DNA from: Burkholderiaceae bacterium
GTDB lineage: Bacteria > Pseudomonadota > Gammaproteobacteria > Burkholderiales > Burkholderiaceae_C
Reading direction: 5' to 3'
DNA length: 64,000 nucleotides
NCBI GenBank assembly: GCA_026125795.1
Contig: JAHCKM010000001.1
Coordinates: forward strand, 1,798,001 to 1,862,000
Shown piece after piece: positions 45,641 through 56,029 of the stretch (positions within the stretch are counted from its first letter, which is position 1; each line of letters starts with the position of its first letter). The translations under genes and the position numbers were made by a program. Below the pieces are notes generated by a model, which had not been told where the DNA came from, did no database searches, and saw nothing but the letters and a program-made list of their open reading frames with translations.

Positions 45641-46804
45641 TCATCGCCACAGCGGCCGCAGGCACCACACGCCGATGACCGGCCCCACGGCCAGCCACGG
45701 CAGCACCAGCTGCAGCGGCCACAGGCCGGCCAGGTGCACGAACAGCACGATGGTGGCGGTGGAGATCGCGAAGCCGATGCTGTTCACCAGCGTGAGCACG
45801 CTGCCCACCAGCGCACGCGGTGCATTGGTGGCAGTGAGCGCGCTGAACTGCGGCGAGTCGCCCGACACCGTGAGGCCCCACAGCAGAAGCCACACGGCCC
45901 ATGGCAGCAGCGCTGCGTCGAGCATCCACGGTGCCACCAGTGCGCAGGCTCCGCTGCACGCCAGCTGCAGTGCCGCGACGCGCGCACCGCCGAAGCGCCG
46001 CGCCCACACGCCGCCACCCACGCAGCCGACCGTGCCGGCGGCAATCGCCGCGAAAGCCCACCACGATGCGCCGGCAGGGTCGGCGATGCGCTGTCCGATG
46101 ATCGCCGGCAGCAGCACGATCAGCGCGTACAGCTCGCCCATGTGGCCAAAGTAGCCGAGCACCGACGCGCGCAGCCGGCGGTCGTGCCAGATGACGGCCA
46201 GCGCGCCGGGACTCCAGGTGGTGTGCGCCGTGCGCGGCGCGAGGTGCGGGCCGTCAGGCACGGCCAGCGCCATCAGCACGCCGCCGGACGCGGCGATGGC
46301 GCCGACCGAGGCCATCACCGCCTGCCAGGGCCAGTGGGCACCGAGCGCGCGCAGGCCGTAGGGCAGTGCGGTGCCGAGCACGAGCGCACCCACCAGCACG
46401 CCGAGCGCCCAGCCCAGACCTTGTGCATACCAGCCGGCCGCGATCTTCATGCCGACCGGATAGATGCCCGCGAGGCAAATGCCGGTGGCGAAGCGCAGCA
46501 CCAGCAGCACCGACAGCTGAGGCGGCAGCCACGCAGTCGCTGCGGCGAGCGCCGCACCGAGCAGAGAACAGGCCAGAAAGACCTGTCGCGGCGAGAAGCG
46601 ATCGGCCACCGCAAGCAGCGCGAACGCCAGCGTGCCCACGATGAAGCCCAGCTGCACCGCCGCGGTCAGCCAGCCCACCGCATCGGGCGGCAACGCGGCA
46701 TCGCGCTGCAGATCGGGCATCACCGCGTTGATCGCGAACCACAGCGACGTGGCGGCCAGCTGCGACAACGCGATCGCCGGCAGGATGTGGCGCGGCGGCG
46801 TCAT
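45641..46804 (-). CDS. MFS transporter (12 helices)
   Basis: Protein of 387 residues with twelve predicted helices. Features include SQLAATSLWFAINAVMPDL at the start, the motif-A-like LLAVADRFSPRQVF, and LRFATGICLAGIYPVGMKIAAGWY in helix 4. It resembles the CynX/NimT and related branch by eye, but the substrate cannot be assigned. It is the last gene of a minus-strand series that starts with the ABC exporter, though gaps of 129-164 bases suggest separate transcripts. Confidence 0.83.
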   Translation of the reverse strand: MTPPRHILPAIALSQLAATSLWFAINAVMPDLQRDAALPPDAVGWLTAAVQLGFIVGTLAFALLAVADRFSPRQVFLACSLLGAALAAATAWLPPQLSVLLVLRFATGICLAGIYPVGMKIAAGWYAQGLGWALGVLVGALVLGTALPYGLRALGAHWPWQAVMASVGAIAASGGVLMALAVPDGPHLAPRTAHTTWSPGALAVIWHDRRLRASVLGYFGHMGELYALIVLLPAIIGQRIADPAGASWWAFAAIAAGTVGCVGGGVWARRFGGARVAALQLACSGACALVAPWMLDAALLPWAVWLLLWGLTVSGDSPQFSALTATNAPRALVGSVLTLVNSIGFAISTATIVLFVHLAGLWPLQLVLPWLAVGPVIGVWCLRPLWR

Positions 46805-46933
46805 GAAACGTCGTGGGCGGCAGCCGCTGAGGCAGGCCGGGACCCACCGCGCCGGGCATCTCGCCGGCGCCGCGTGGCCATGCCACCCGCCGAGACCGCG
46901 CGGGCTGCACGCCGGTGCCGACTCACGTGGAGC

Positions 46934-47722
46934 TCAGGCCTTGCCCTCGCGGAGGGCCGACGCCTTGGCACGCAAGCGGCGCATGCCGCCGAGCCAACGA
47001 CCGACATCGGCCGCCTTGCGCTGCATGTAGTCATGCACCTCCGGATGCGGCAGCACGAGGAAGCGCTCCTCGCGCATGGCCGCGATCACGTCATCGGCCA
47101 CCTGCTCGGCGCTCACCGAGCCTTCGAGCAGAAAGCTCTTGCGGCCGCCTTCGGGGCCCATCAGCATCGGCGTGCGCACGCCCTGTGGGCACAGGCAGCT
47201 CACGCGGATGCCGCGATCGCCGTATTGGATGCTCAGCCATTCGGCGAACGACACCGCCGCGTGTTTGGTCACCGCATAGAGCGCCGATTCCGGGTGCGAC
47301 AGCAACCCGGCCGCCGATGCGGTCTGCAGCAGATAGCCCTCGCCGCGCTCCAGCATCTGCGGCAGCACGGCGCGAGCGCCGTACACGTGCGCCATCAGGT
47401 TCACCTCCCAGCTGCGCTGCCAGTCGGCGTTGGGCGCATCGACACCGCCACCGAGCGCGATGCCGGCGTTGGAGCACAACACGTCGACGCGGCCGAAGTG
47501 CCGCGTGGCCTCTTCGATCAGGGCTCCGACGTCGGCCTCGTTCGATACGTCGATGCGCAGCGCCAGGCCCTGGACCTCGTGTGCCAGCGCCTGTGCGGCC
47601 TCGAAGTTCAGATCAGCCACCACGAGGCCTGCAGCGCCCGCGCGCGCAAAGCGGCGCACCAGCGCCGCACCGATGCCCGATGCGCCGCCGGTGACGACGA
47701 TGACCTTGCCGTTCATCTCCAT
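46934..47722 (-). CDS. Short-chain dehydrogenase/reductase
   Basis: Protein of 262 residues of the classical SDR family. The nucleotide motif is [13 protein letters not shown], with Asp in VVADLNFE pointing to NAD(H) preference; NAGIALGGG, a serine in [11 protein letters not shown] and the catalytic Y-x3-K in ALYAVTKHA follow. The substrate is unknown; together with the phosphotransferase 15 bases upstream and the acyl-CoA genes further on, a role in fatty-acid-like or xenobiotic catabolism is possible. Confidence 0.88.
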   Translation of the reverse strand: MEMNGKVIVVTGGASGIGAALVRRFARAGAAGLVVADLNFEAAQALAHEVQGLALRIDVSNEADVGALIEEATRHFGRVDVLCSNAGIALGGGVDAPNADWQRSWEVNLMAHVYGARAVLPQMLERGEGYLLQTASAAGLLSHPESALYAVTKHAAVSFAEWLSIQYGDRGIRVSCLCPQGVRTPMLMGPEGGRKSFLLEGSVSAEQVADDVIAAMREERFLVLPHPEVHDYMQRKAADVGRWLGGMRRLRAKASALREGKA

Positions 47723-47737
47723 GGAGACCGCCTTTGC

Positions 47738-48814
47738 TCAAGTCTGTGATTGTTGCGCCAGCGCCCAGGCCTGCTCGGCCAGGGGTCGCGCGCGGCGTCC
47801 GGCCTGCAGCGCCTGCGCGTTGGAGGCATTGCCCTGCAGCGCCCGCTTCATGATGCCCTGCAGGATGCCGACCAGCCGGAACATGTTGAACACCATGTAG
47901 TAGTTCCAGTGCGCGTCGCTCACCGGTTGCGTGTGGCCGGTGGCCTCCAGGTAACTCGCGAGGTATTCGCGCTCGCTCGGGATGCCGAGCGCCGCCAGGT
48001 CCACGCCGGCCAGGCCGCGCGAGCCCTCGGCGGCGGGCATGCGCCAGGTCATGCAGTGGTACGCAAAGTCCACCAGCGGATGGCCCAGCGTGGACAGCTC
48101 CCAATCGAGCACCGCGACGATGCGCGGCTCGGTGGGGTGAAAGATCACGTTGTCGAAGCGGTAGTCGCCGTGCACGATGGCGGTTTCGTCGCCGGGCGGG
48201 ATGCGCGCGGGCAGCCAGTCGATCAGGCGGTCCACCGCCTCGATGGTCTCGGTCTCGGCGGCTTTGTACTGCTGCGTCCAGCGCGCCACCTGCCGTGCGA
48301 TGTAGTTGCCGGGCCGGCCGTAATCCGCCAGCCCCACCGCGGCCGGATCCACCTTGTGCAACGCCGCGATCACGCGCCCCAGCTCGGCGTAGTGCGCGCG
48401 CCGCTGCTCGGGCGTGAGATCGGGCAGACGCGGATCCCACAGCACGCGGCCGTCGACACAGTCCATCACATAGAACGCGGTGCCGATCACCGACGGGTCC
48501 TCGCACAGCAGGTGCGTGCGCGGCACCGGGACGTCGGTGCCGGCGAGCGCGCTGATGACACGGAACTCGCGGTCGACCGCGTGGGCCGACGGCAGCAGCT
48601 GGCCCGGCGGCTTGCGGCGCAGCACGTAGCATCGGCCGCTCGCCGTGGTCAGCTTGAAGGTTGGGTTGGACTGACCGCCCTTGAACTGCTCGACCTTGAG
48701 GCCGTCGCCGAAGCCGTCGATGCGATCGCGCAGGTGGCTCGCCAGTGCCGCTTCGTCAAATGCGTGTTGCGGCGCGACCGGCCGCGTGCCGATGAACTGC
48801 TCGTAACTTCCCAT
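47738..48814 (-). CDS. Aminoglycoside-phosphotransferase-fold kinase (ACAD10/11-like)
   Basis: Protein of 358 residues. The start FKGGQSNPTFKLTT and RRKPPGQLLPSAHAVDREFRV match the subgroup related to the kinase domain of ACAD10/ACAD11. The catalytic loop is HGDYRFDNVIFHP and the metal motif LDWELSTLGHPLVDFAYHC. In that subgroup hydroxy-acyl substrates are phosphorylated before beta-oxidation. The gene is followed by an SDR 15 bases later, forming a probable two-gene operon. Confidence 0.88.
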   Translation of the reverse strand: MGSYEQFIGTRPVAPQHAFDEAALASHLRDRIDGFGDGLKVEQFKGGQSNPTFKLTTASGRCYVLRRKPPGQLLPSAHAVDREFRVISALAGTDVPVPRTHLLCEDPSVIGTAFYVMDCVDGRVLWDPRLPDLTPEQRRAHYAELGRVIAALHKVDPAAVGLADYGRPGNYIARQVARWTQQYKAAETETIEAVDRLIDWLPARIPPGDETAIVHGDYRFDNVIFHPTEPRIVAVLDWELSTLGHPLVDFAYHCMTWRMPAAEGSRGLAGVDLAALGIPSEREYLASYLEATGHTQPVSDAHWNYYMVFNMFRLVGILQGIMKRALQGNASNAQALQAGRRARPLAEQAWALAQQSQT

Positions 48815-48958
48815 GGCGACGCACGATGGCAGGCTTTTGCCGACAGGAACAGCGCATTTGCCCCACCCGGCGAGGTCGATGCCGCCGCACCGGGCCCGGC
48901 CATGGGGCCGATGCCCAGGCCCGGTGGCGTGTCCGCGGCGGTGGCCCGTGGTGCAGGC

Positions 48959-49417
48959 TCAAGCGCTCGCCAGCAGGGCCTGCAGTTGCATCAACAAGGG
49001 CACCTGGCCGGCGTTGATCTTCTGCGCCGCCTGGTCGATGCCGAACCACTCGATGCGATCCACCTCGGGATAGCGCCGCACGACGCCCTTGGCGTCGACG
49101 ACCTCGAAGGTGTTGGAGCGAAAGCTCGAGAGATTCCAGTCGGCCTGTGTCGCCCATGCGTCGATCACCTTGCCGCTCTTGAGCCGCACCGGCTGCAGCG
49201 TGATGAACGGGCCCGGCAGCCGGTGGCCGGTCTCTTCCTCGAACTCGCGCACGGCGGCTTCGAGCGGCGGCTCCGGCGGCAGGTACTCGCCCTTGGCGAT
49301 CGACCACGCTCCAAGGTCCTTGCGCGCCCAGAACGGGCCACCGGGGTGAACCAGCAGCACCTGCCAGTCGCCGCCATGGCGTCGATACGGCAGGAGGCCT
49401 GCGCTGCGCTTGCTCAT
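48959..49417 (-). CDS. NUDIX hydrolase
   Basis: Protein of 152 residues starting MSKRSAGLLPYRR. The NUDIX box is complete: GEYLPPEPPLEAAVREFEEE followed by TGH, matching G-x5-E-x7-R-E-U-x-E-E-x-G-U. WQVLLVHPGGPFWARKDLGAW resembles the subgroup with diadenosine-type or nucleotide-sugar substrates. It hydrolyses a nucleoside diphosphate linked to some group X. It lies 40 bases after the ABC exporter gene on the same strand. Confidence 0.9.
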   Translation of the reverse strand: MSKRSAGLLPYRRHGGDWQVLLVHPGGPFWARKDLGAWSIAKGEYLPPEPPLEAAVREFEEETGHRLPGPFITLQPVRLKSGKVIDAWATQADWNLSSFRSNTFEVVDAKGVVRRYPEVDRIEWFGIDQAAQKINAGQVPLLMQLQALLASA

Positions 49418-49457
49418 CGGTTGCGACGTCGCCAGCCGCGGATTCTGCCTGGCTCTT

Positions 49458-51353
49458 TCAGGCCGTCGCCATACCCACCGCCTGGCTCTCGAGCATGTGC
49501 GCAAACAGCGGTTGCCGCCCGGCCAGCTCGGCGGCCGTTCCGCTGTCGACCACACGGCCGCCCACCAGCAGCACCACGCGGTCAAAGTGCCTGAGCAGGC
49601 TCATGCGGTGCACGCTGGCCACGATGCAGGCGCCGGCAAAATGCGCGCACAGCCGCTGCACCACGAACGATTCGGTCATCGGGTCGAGTGCGCTGGTCGG
49701 TTCGTCGAGCAGCAGCAGCGACCTGTCGCGAGCCATCAGCACGCCGCGCGCCAGGCACAGACGCTGGCGCTGCCCGCCCGACAGGTTGGAGCCGGCTTCG
49801 CTGATCGGGGTGTCCAGGCCTTCCGGCAATGTGACCAGCACCTCGTCGAACGCGCTGACGCCGATCGCGCGCTCGAGCGCGCCGGCTTCGGGTGTGGCGT
49901 CGAACACGATGTTCTCGCGCACCGTGGCTTCGAAGACCTCGGGCTCCTGGGGGATCAGCGTGGCGATCGCGCCGAGGTGGCGCAAACCCGGCTGGTGCAC
50001 GCCGTCGACGGCGACGTGCGCGGCACGCGGCTCGTACAGGCCCGCCAGCACACGCATCAGCGTGCTCTTGCCCGCGCCGCTGGGCCCGACGATCGCAATG
50101 CGCTCGCCGCGCCGGAGCCGCAGCGACACGTCGTGCAGCCGCCCGCGCGAGCTGTCGCGCTCGGCGGTTGATGCCGCCTCCTCGAGATGCGCCGGCGCGT
50201 GGTTCAGGCCGTGGATGTCCAATGTCTGCCACATGTCGCTGATCCGGCCTGTTGCGGCGGGCCGCTGCGGCGCCAGCCAGATCGGCTGCGCGCTCGCGTA
50301 GTCGGTGCGGTTGCGCGCCAAGCCCTGCAGGTTGCCAGCCATCGAGCCGATCACGCCGGCGGCCTGCTGCGCGTACTGATACACCATGAACAACGTGCCG
50401 AGCATCACCGTGCCGTGCGTGCTGCCGCTGTGCCACACATAGCTCGCGACCAGTCCCCAGGTGAGGCAGACGCCGAGCAGGTCGACCGCGCACCACTTCA
50501 CCTCGTTGAGCACGATCATGCGCTTGAGCGGCTCAAACACCGCGTCGAGCCGGCGCGCCAGCAGGCGCTGCGTCGACGGTTGCAGCCGCAACGACGTCAC
50601 GGTGCCGATGTGGCCCAGCACGTCGAGCAGCCCGGCGGCGTAGCGGCGCTCGGCCTGGTTCTCGCGCGCCGACAGCTTCATCATCGACACGTCGCAGCGC
50701 ACGATGACGCCGATCACCATCAGGTAGCCGGCGCCAGCCACCATCGACAGCCACGGGGCCAGCAGCCACAGCGCCAGCAGCGGGCCGAGGAAGTTGACGG
50801 CGCTTTGCAGGTAGATGAACTGGCTCTGCGCGAAGTTCTGCAGCGCATGCGTGCTCTGCGACACGCGCTGCTGCAGCTCGCCCGAGTGGTGGCGTTCATG
50901 CCACTGCAGCGGCGCCTCGGCCAGCCGCGCGTGCAGCGCCTGCGCGAGCTGCTGACGCACGCGCACGCCGACGTGGCGCTCCAGCACGCGGCCGGGCCCG
51001 TGCAAGGTCCAGGTGCAAAGCGAGATCAGCACGATGGCTCCGACCCACAAACCAGCCTGCGACAGCGCGGCGGCGCCGCCTTGCTGCAGCGTGTCGATGG
51101 CACGCGCCGCGGCCCACGGTGCCATCAGCTTGACGAGCTGCGAGGCGATCAGCAGTGCCGCCGCGCCGAGCAGGCGCGCCCGTGCGCCGCCGGCATGGCG
51201 CCACAGGCTGGCGTAGAGCTGGGGGATGGAAGCGGGGGCGGAGAGCGAACTCGAAGACTGCACGAGCGGCGACTGCAACAGAAGGAACGACGCGGGCGAT
51301 GGCCGATCTCGATCGTGCCTGCCGCCTGGCGGTTCAACGCGCGGCAGGTCCAT
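49458..51353 (-). CDS. ABC exporter half-transporter (6 helices + ATPase)
   Basis: Protein of up to 631 residues; the first ATG at 51353 lacks a clear ribosome site, so the true start may be some tens of codons later. Six helices span about 45-330. The ATPase domain (about 395-620) has Walker A GPSGAGKST, signature LSGGQRQRLCLARG, Walker B SLLLLDEPTSALD and switch His in VASVHRM. It should work as a homodimer exporting lipids, peptides or drugs. The substrate is unknown. Confidence 0.88.
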   Translation of the reverse strand: MDLPRVEPPGGRHDRDRPSPASFLLLQSPLVQSSSSLSAPASIPQLYASLWRHAGGARARLLGAAALLIASQLVKLMAPWAAARAIDTLQQGGAAALSQAGLWVGAIVLISLCTWTLHGPGRVLERHVGVRVRQQLAQALHARLAEAPLQWHERHHSGELQQRVSQSTHALQNFAQSQFIYLQSAVNFLGPLLALWLLAPWLSMVAGAGYLMVIGVIVRCDVSMMKLSARENQAERRYAAGLLDVLGHIGTVTSLRLQPSTQRLLARRLDAVFEPLKRMIVLNEVKWCAVDLLGVCLTWGLVASYVWHSGSTHGTVMLGTLFMVYQYAQQAAGVIGSMAGNLQGLARNRTDYASAQPIWLAPQRPAATGRISDMWQTLDIHGLNHAPAHLEEAASTAERDSSRGRLHDVSLRLRRGERIAIVGPSGAGKSTLMRVLAGLYEPRAAHVAVDGVHQPGLRHLGAIATLIPQEPEVFEATVRENIVFDATPEAGALERAIGVSAFDEVLVTLPEGLDTPISEAGSNLSGGQRQRLCLARGVLMARDRSLLLLDEPTSALDPMTESFVVQRLCAHFAGACIVASVHRMSLLRHFDRVVLLVGGRVVDSGTAAELAGRQPLFAHMLESQAVGMATA

Positions 51354-51398
51354 CCGAATGCATCGTTCTGCCGGCCGGCGTGCGTTGCGTCACGGCGT

Positions 51399-54254
51399 TC
51401 AACGGCAGGCCTGCAACACGGCGACACACGGCTCCTGCAGCACGGCATTCACCGCGATCCCGCCGTCGGCACCGAGCTCGCGGTCGGTCAGCAGGTGGTG
51501 CCAGCGGCGTGGCGCGTCGGCCGGCAAGAGCACTCGCGTGCCCGCCCAGCAGCTGCCATCGTTGAGCGCATCGATCGCCCCTTGGCAGGCTTGCCAGACG
51601 AGGCGCGGCACGATCGTCAGGCAGGCATCGTCGGCATGGCGGCGCAGAAAGGCCACGATGTGCGTCGCGCGCGGCCCCTGCACCGCGAGCGGCAGGTAGT
51701 CGCCGTCGCGCAGCAGCGCGGCCATCGTGCGGCGCCAGCGCAGCAGCCGTGCCGTGACGAACAACTTGTGCAGGCCGCCGGCCAGCGGCTGCGACGCCAG
51801 CGCGGTCGCATCGAGCGCGTCGGCCTGCTCGAGCCGCGCGGCCAATCGATCCCAGTCGACCGGCCGCCGGTTGTCGGGGTCGACCAGGGCGTGTTGCCAA
51901 TCCTCCTGGCCCTGATAGAGATCGGGAACGCCCGGAGACGTGAGCTTCAGTGCGACCAGCGCGAGGCTGTTGACGCAGCCGAACGGCGCCAGCCGCTCGA
52001 CGAAGCCGCGCAGGTCGGTCAGCAGGGGATTGGGCTCCAACCGGGCCAGCAGCACCTCCACCGCCCGCTGCAGGCCTTGTTCGTACACCGTGTCGGCATC
52101 GAGCCAGCTGCTGTGCTGCTTGGCCTCGCGCACCGCTTTCAGCATGTAGGCGACCACACGCTCGCGCAGCGTGTCGAACCCGGCTGCATCGCCGTCCGCA
52201 CCGGCGGGCCAGATGCCCACCAGCGTCTGGAACAGCAGCATCTCGTCGTTGCGTTCCGGCGTCGGATCGACGCTGGCGATGCGCCATTGTGTACACGCCA
52301 GTTCGTGCCAGTGGCGCAGCGCGTCACCCCAGGCCGCAGGCATCTCGGAGAGCACCGCCAGCCGGGCCCGCACATCCTCCGAGCGCTTGCTGTCGTGGGT
52401 GGAGCTGCTTAGCATGGTGTGCGGTGTGCGTTGCAGGCGCACACGATTGGCGGCATGGAACTCGTCGGCGTCGTGGCCGAAGCGACGCGGCTCCCCGCCG
52501 ACGTCGTTGAGCGCCACCAGCCGGTGATAGCGGTAGAAGGCGGTGTCCTCCATCGCCTTGGCCATCACCGGCGCGGTGAACTGCTGCAAGCGCCGCACAA
52601 AGCGCAGCTGGCAGGCGCGCCGCGCCGCGCCTTCCAGCGGTTCGAGCAGCAGGCCGCGGATGAAGTCGACGAGCACCTGCTGCGAAGGGCGGCAGCCGCT
52701 GCGCGCGGCGGCGGCGCAGCGCTCGATGCGTGCCCGGTCGGCCGGCGTCACGCCGCGCTCGGTGACGTACGTGCGGTAGACGTCGAGCGCCGCGGTGAAC
52801 TCGACGATCGCCGCCCGCAGCGCGGGCCGCGTGAAGTCACGGCTGTGCCGGTGGCCGAGTGCAAGGTCGTGCGCGAGTTCGGTCAGCAGCCGCAGGTCGG
52901 CCGCCAGCGGAATCGCCATGATGGTCCGCTTGGCGGCGTCGAGCTCGGCGCCGTAGTCGATCGCGCGTCCGACGAAGCCGGCGTACAGCGCATCGAACTC
53001 GGCCTCGTGGCTGCCGTCGACGAACAGCCCGATGGCCTGGTTGGCGAAACGATAGCCGGTGTCGCCGTGCACGGCCCAGTGCTCGGGCCAGGGTTCTTCG
53101 TCGCCGAGGATCTTCTCCGCCACGATCCAGACGGCCCGGTTCGCGTCGCCGCGCGCCTGCGCCACGCGCTGCTGCAGCCGCTGAAAGTAGGCCTGCGGAT
53201 CGGCCATGCCGTCCGGGTGGTCGATGCGCAGCGCCTGCACGCGGCCGTCGGCCGCCCAGTCGAGGATGCGGCGGTGCACCGCCTCGAACACCTCGGGCTG
53301 CTCGATGCGCAGCCCGGCGAGCGCATCGACATCGAAGAAGCGCCGGTAGTTGAGCTCGTCGCCCGCGGCGCGCCAGTGCGCGAGGCGATAGGCCTGGCGT
53401 TGCAGCAGGGCATCGAGCCGGTCCCAGCTGGCGGGCTCGTCGGAGCGCCCGCGCAAGGCTTCGGCGCAACCATCGAGCCAGCGCGCCGCCCAGCCGCCGC
53501 GGGCGTGAAGCTCGCCCAGCGCGGCGGCAAACGCGACCACCTCGCGCTGCCGCGTGGCGCGCTGCACAGCATCGGCGGTGTCGCGGGCCGGCAGCGCGGC
53601 GCAGCCTTGGGCGATCGATGCCACACGCGCGCGATCGGCCTCGGTGGCGTCGTCGGGCAGCGGCACGGCGTTCAGCAGCGCGGCATGGTCGGCCATGTCG
53701 ATCGGGAAGACGTGCTCGAAATAGCGCAACACCATCGCGCCGCGCGCCGCATCGAAGGCCGGAACGATCTCGCCGGCTTCCAGCGCATGGCCGTACGGCT
53801 GTCCGAGCACGGGCAGCAGCACCTTGCCGCGCAGCTCGTGCTGCGGCGGTGTCCACTCGATGTCGAAGAAAGCGGCGTGCTCGGCGGCCGGGCCGTTGGC
53901 CAGCACGTCGAGCCACCACTCGTTGTTGGCGGCGAGAACCGCCAGATGGTTGGGGACGATGTCCAGCAACAGGCCGATGCCGGCGGCGCGCAGCGCGCCG
54001 CTCAGTTCGGCGAAGGCGTCGTCGTCGCCCAGTTCCGGATTGAGCCGCCCGGGATCGACGCCGTCGTAACCATGCAGGCTGCCGCGCCGTGCCGCCAGCA
54101 CCGGCGACGCGTAGAGATGGCTGATGCCGAGCCGGTGCAGGTGCCCGATGCGCCGCTGCGCCGCCCGCAGGTCGAAGCCGGCGTGCAGCTGCAGTCGGTA
54201 CGTTGCGCGCGGGATGTCGGCGCTGGCTGGCGGCGGCTGCAGCTCGTCGCTCAT
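51399..54254 (-). CDS. treY: Maltooligosyl trehalose synthase
   Basis: Protein of 951 residues; the ATG at 54254 overlaps the treZ stop by four bases, while the open frame upstream lies inside treZ in another frame. GH13_26 motifs are present: ATYRLQLHAGFDLRAAQ, LLLDIVPNHLAV, VQALRIDHPDGMADP (nucleophile Asp) and WIVAEKILGDEEPWP (acid/base Glu), then the C-terminal TSPGVPDLYQGQE and NRRPVDWDRL. It converts the reducing end of maltodextrins to a trehalose unit. Confidence 0.95.
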   Translation of the reverse strand: MSDELQPPPASADIPRATYRLQLHAGFDLRAAQRRIGHLHRLGISHLYASPVLAARRGSLHGYDGVDPGRLNPELGDDDAFAELSGALRAAGIGLLLDIVPNHLAVLAANNEWWLDVLANGPAAEHAAFFDIEWTPPQHELRGKVLLPVLGQPYGHALEAGEIVPAFDAARGAMVLRYFEHVFPIDMADHAALLNAVPLPDDATEADRARVASIAQGCAALPARDTADAVQRATRQREVVAFAAALGELHARGGWAARWLDGCAEALRGRSDEPASWDRLDALLQRQAYRLAHWRAAGDELNYRRFFDVDALAGLRIEQPEVFEAVHRRILDWAADGRVQALRIDHPDGMADPQAYFQRLQQRVAQARGDANRAVWIVAEKILGDEEPWPEHWAVHGDTGYRFANQAIGLFVDGSHEAEFDALYAGFVGRAIDYGAELDAAKRTIMAIPLAADLRLLTELAHDLALGHRHSRDFTRPALRAAIVEFTAALDVYRTYVTERGVTPADRARIERCAAAARSGCRPSQQVLVDFIRGLLLEPLEGAARRACQLRFVRRLQQFTAPVMAKAMEDTAFYRYHRLVALNDVGGEPRRFGHDADEFHAANRVRLQRTPHTMLSSSTHDSKRSEDVRARLAVLSEMPAAWGDALRHWHELACTQWRIASVDPTPERNDEMLLFQTLVGIWPAGADGDAAGFDTLRERVVAYMLKAVREAKQHSSWLDADTVYEQGLQRAVEVLLARLEPNPLLTDLRGFVERLAPFGCVNSLALVALKLTSPGVPDLYQGQEDWQHALVDPDNRRPVDWDRLAARLEQADALDATALASQPLAGGLHKLFVTARLLRWRRTMAALLRDGDYLPLAVQGPRATHIVAFLRRHADDACLTIVPRLVWQACQGAIDALNDGSCWAGTRVLLPADAPRRWHHLLTDRELGADGGIAVNAVLQEPCVAVLQACR

Positions 54255-56029
54255 CGGCCGTCGCTCCAGTGCCAGCGGCCCGACCAGGGCGCCAGCGTGG
54301 CGCCGTGCGCGACGCCTTCCGCGTGCACGCACTCGCCGGGCAGCGCGTCGGCGGCCACGGCGTCGGGCCCGAGGTTGACCTGCACGGCCCAGACACCGGG
54401 CCGTGCCCCGCCGAAACGCCAGCGCAGCTGCAGCAGCGGTCCGTGCACCACGGCGTCGTGGCCGTCGCCGAGCAGGTCGGGCAGGCGAGGCCGCAGGTGC
54501 GACGCCCGCCGCGCGAGCAGCGTGCGGTAGCGCGCGCGCCACGCGTCAACGTCGGGCCCGGGCCGCAGGCGGCACCGTTCGACGGTCTCGGCGCTGCACG
54601 GATCGGGCAGCCGTCCCGCGCGGGCCGCCTCGGCATAACGCGGAAAGTGAGCGAACTCGTCGACGCGGCCGCGGCGCACGGCGTCGCGCAGCTCGCCGTC
54701 CCAGTCGGCGAAATACAGGAAGGGCACCGTGGCGCCGTCCTCCTCGCCCATGAACAGCATCGGCGGTGATGGCGCCAGCAGCACGATCGCCGCCGCCAGC
54801 TGCAGCGCCGCGGGCGCGGCCAGCGTCGTCAAACGCTCGCCGAAGGCGCGGTTGCCGATCTGATCGTGGTTTTGCAGGAAGTTGACCGTGGCCGACAGCG
54901 GTGCACGTCCCTGCGCCGGGCGCCGCGGCGGCGCGCCGGGAACGTTGTGCGGCCCACCCTCGCGCGCGAAGCCGCGCGTCAGGCTCTGCGCCAACTGCTC
55001 GATCGGCTGGTCGAACTCGGCGTAGTAGCCGTCGCGCTCGCCGGTCAACAGCACGTGCAGCGCATGGTGCACGTCGCCGTTCCACTGGCCGTCGAAGCGA
55101 CCGGGAGTGCCCGGTGCGCCCAGCCGACTGCGGTCGTTGCTGTCGTTCTCCAGCACGAGGTGGACGTGCCGCCCGGCGCAGCCGGCGCGCACGTGCTGCG
55201 AGATCTGCTCGACGATGTCGGGGCGGCGATCGTCGCGAATCGCGTGCACGGCGTCGAAGCGCAGGCCGTCGAGGTGGTATTCGTTCAGCCAGTACAGCGC
55301 ATGCTGCAGGTAAAAGTCGCGCACGCTGCCGTCGCTGAAGTCGATCGCTGCGCCCCAGGCGGTGCGATGCCGCTCGGTGAAGAAGCCCGGTGCATACGCG
55401 TGCAGGTAGTTGCCGTCCGGCCCGAAGTGGTTGTCGACCACGTCGAGCAGCACCATCAGGCCGAGGCCGTGCGCCGCGTCGATGAAGCGCTTGAATGCCG
55501 CGGGCTCGCCGTAGCCGTGGTACGGCGCGAACGGCAGCACGCCGTCGTAGCCCCAGCCGAAGCGCCCCGGCCAGTCGGCCACCGGCATCACCTGCAGCGC
55601 GGTGATGCCGAGCTCGCGCAGCGCGGGCAGCCGCAGGCGCGCCGCATCCCAGGTGCCGGCCTCGGTGAAGCAGCCGATGTGCAGTTCATAGAGCACCACC
55701 TCGTGCCACGGACGGCCGTGCCAGGCCGCGTCACCCCACTCGAACGCACTCGGGTCGATCAGCACCGAATCGCCATGCGGTCCATCGGGATTCCAGCGCG
55801 AGGCCGGATCGGGCACGTCGAGCCGATCGTCGATGCGCCAGCGGTAGCGTTGACCGGCGCGCGCGCCGGCGATGCGGACGTCCCACCAGCCCTCGTCGCG
55901 GCGCTGCGCCGCCAGCAGCTGGCCGTCGAGACTGAGCTCGACGCGCGCGGCGGCCGGCGCCCACAGCCTGAAGTCGGCGGCGTCGCCGTGCAGCATGGCG
56001 CCCCAGCGCATGGTGTGGCGGCGCTTCAC
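54251..56029 (-). CDS. treZ: Maltooligosyltrehalose trehalohydrolase
   Basis: Protein of 592 residues from a GTG at 56029 that overlaps the glgX stop; an ATG at 56011 is a possible alternative. An N-terminal E-set domain (about 5-100, FRLWAPAAARVELSL) precedes the GH13 barrel with DVVDNHFGPDGNYL, LDGLRFDAVHAI (nucleophile), LVLENDSNDRS (acid/base) and NFLQNHDQIGNR. It releases trehalose from the end made by TreY. Tight coupling with glgX and treY shows a single trehalose-from-glycogen operon. Confidence 0.94.
   Translation of the reverse strand: MKRRHTMRWGAMLHGDAADFRLWAPAAARVELSLDGQLLAAQRRDEGWWDVRIAGARAGQRYRWRIDDRLDVPDPASRWNPDGPHGDSVLIDPSAFEWGDAAWHGRPWHEVVLYELHIGCFTEAGTWDAARLRLPALRELGITALQVMPVADWPGRFGWGYDGVLPFAPYHGYGEPAAFKRFIDAAHGLGLMVLLDVVDNHFGPDGNYLHAYAPGFFTERHRTAWGAAIDFSDGSVRDFYLQHALYWLNEYHLDGLRFDAVHAIRDDRRPDIVEQISQHVRAGCAGRHVHLVLENDSNDRSRLGAPGTPGRFDGQWNGDVHHALHVLLTGERDGYYAEFDQPIEQLAQSLTRGFAREGGPHNVPGAPPRRPAQGRAPLSATVNFLQNHDQIGNRAFGERLTTLAAPAALQLAAAIVLLAPSPPMLFMGEEDGATVPFLYFADWDGELRDAVRRGRVDEFAHFPRYAEAARAGRLPDPCSAETVERCRLRPGPDVDAWRARYRTLLARRASHLRPRLPDLLGDGHDAVVHGPLLQLRWRFGGARPGVWAVQVNLGPDAVAADALPGECVHAEGVAHGATLAPWSGRWHWSDGR

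Noticed and set aside
50187-54530. Two long plus-strand open frames (741 and 703 codons) opposite the ABC exporter and treY
   Set aside because: No domain or ribosome site; composition is that of GC-rich antisense frames. The minus-strand genes have full family motifs.
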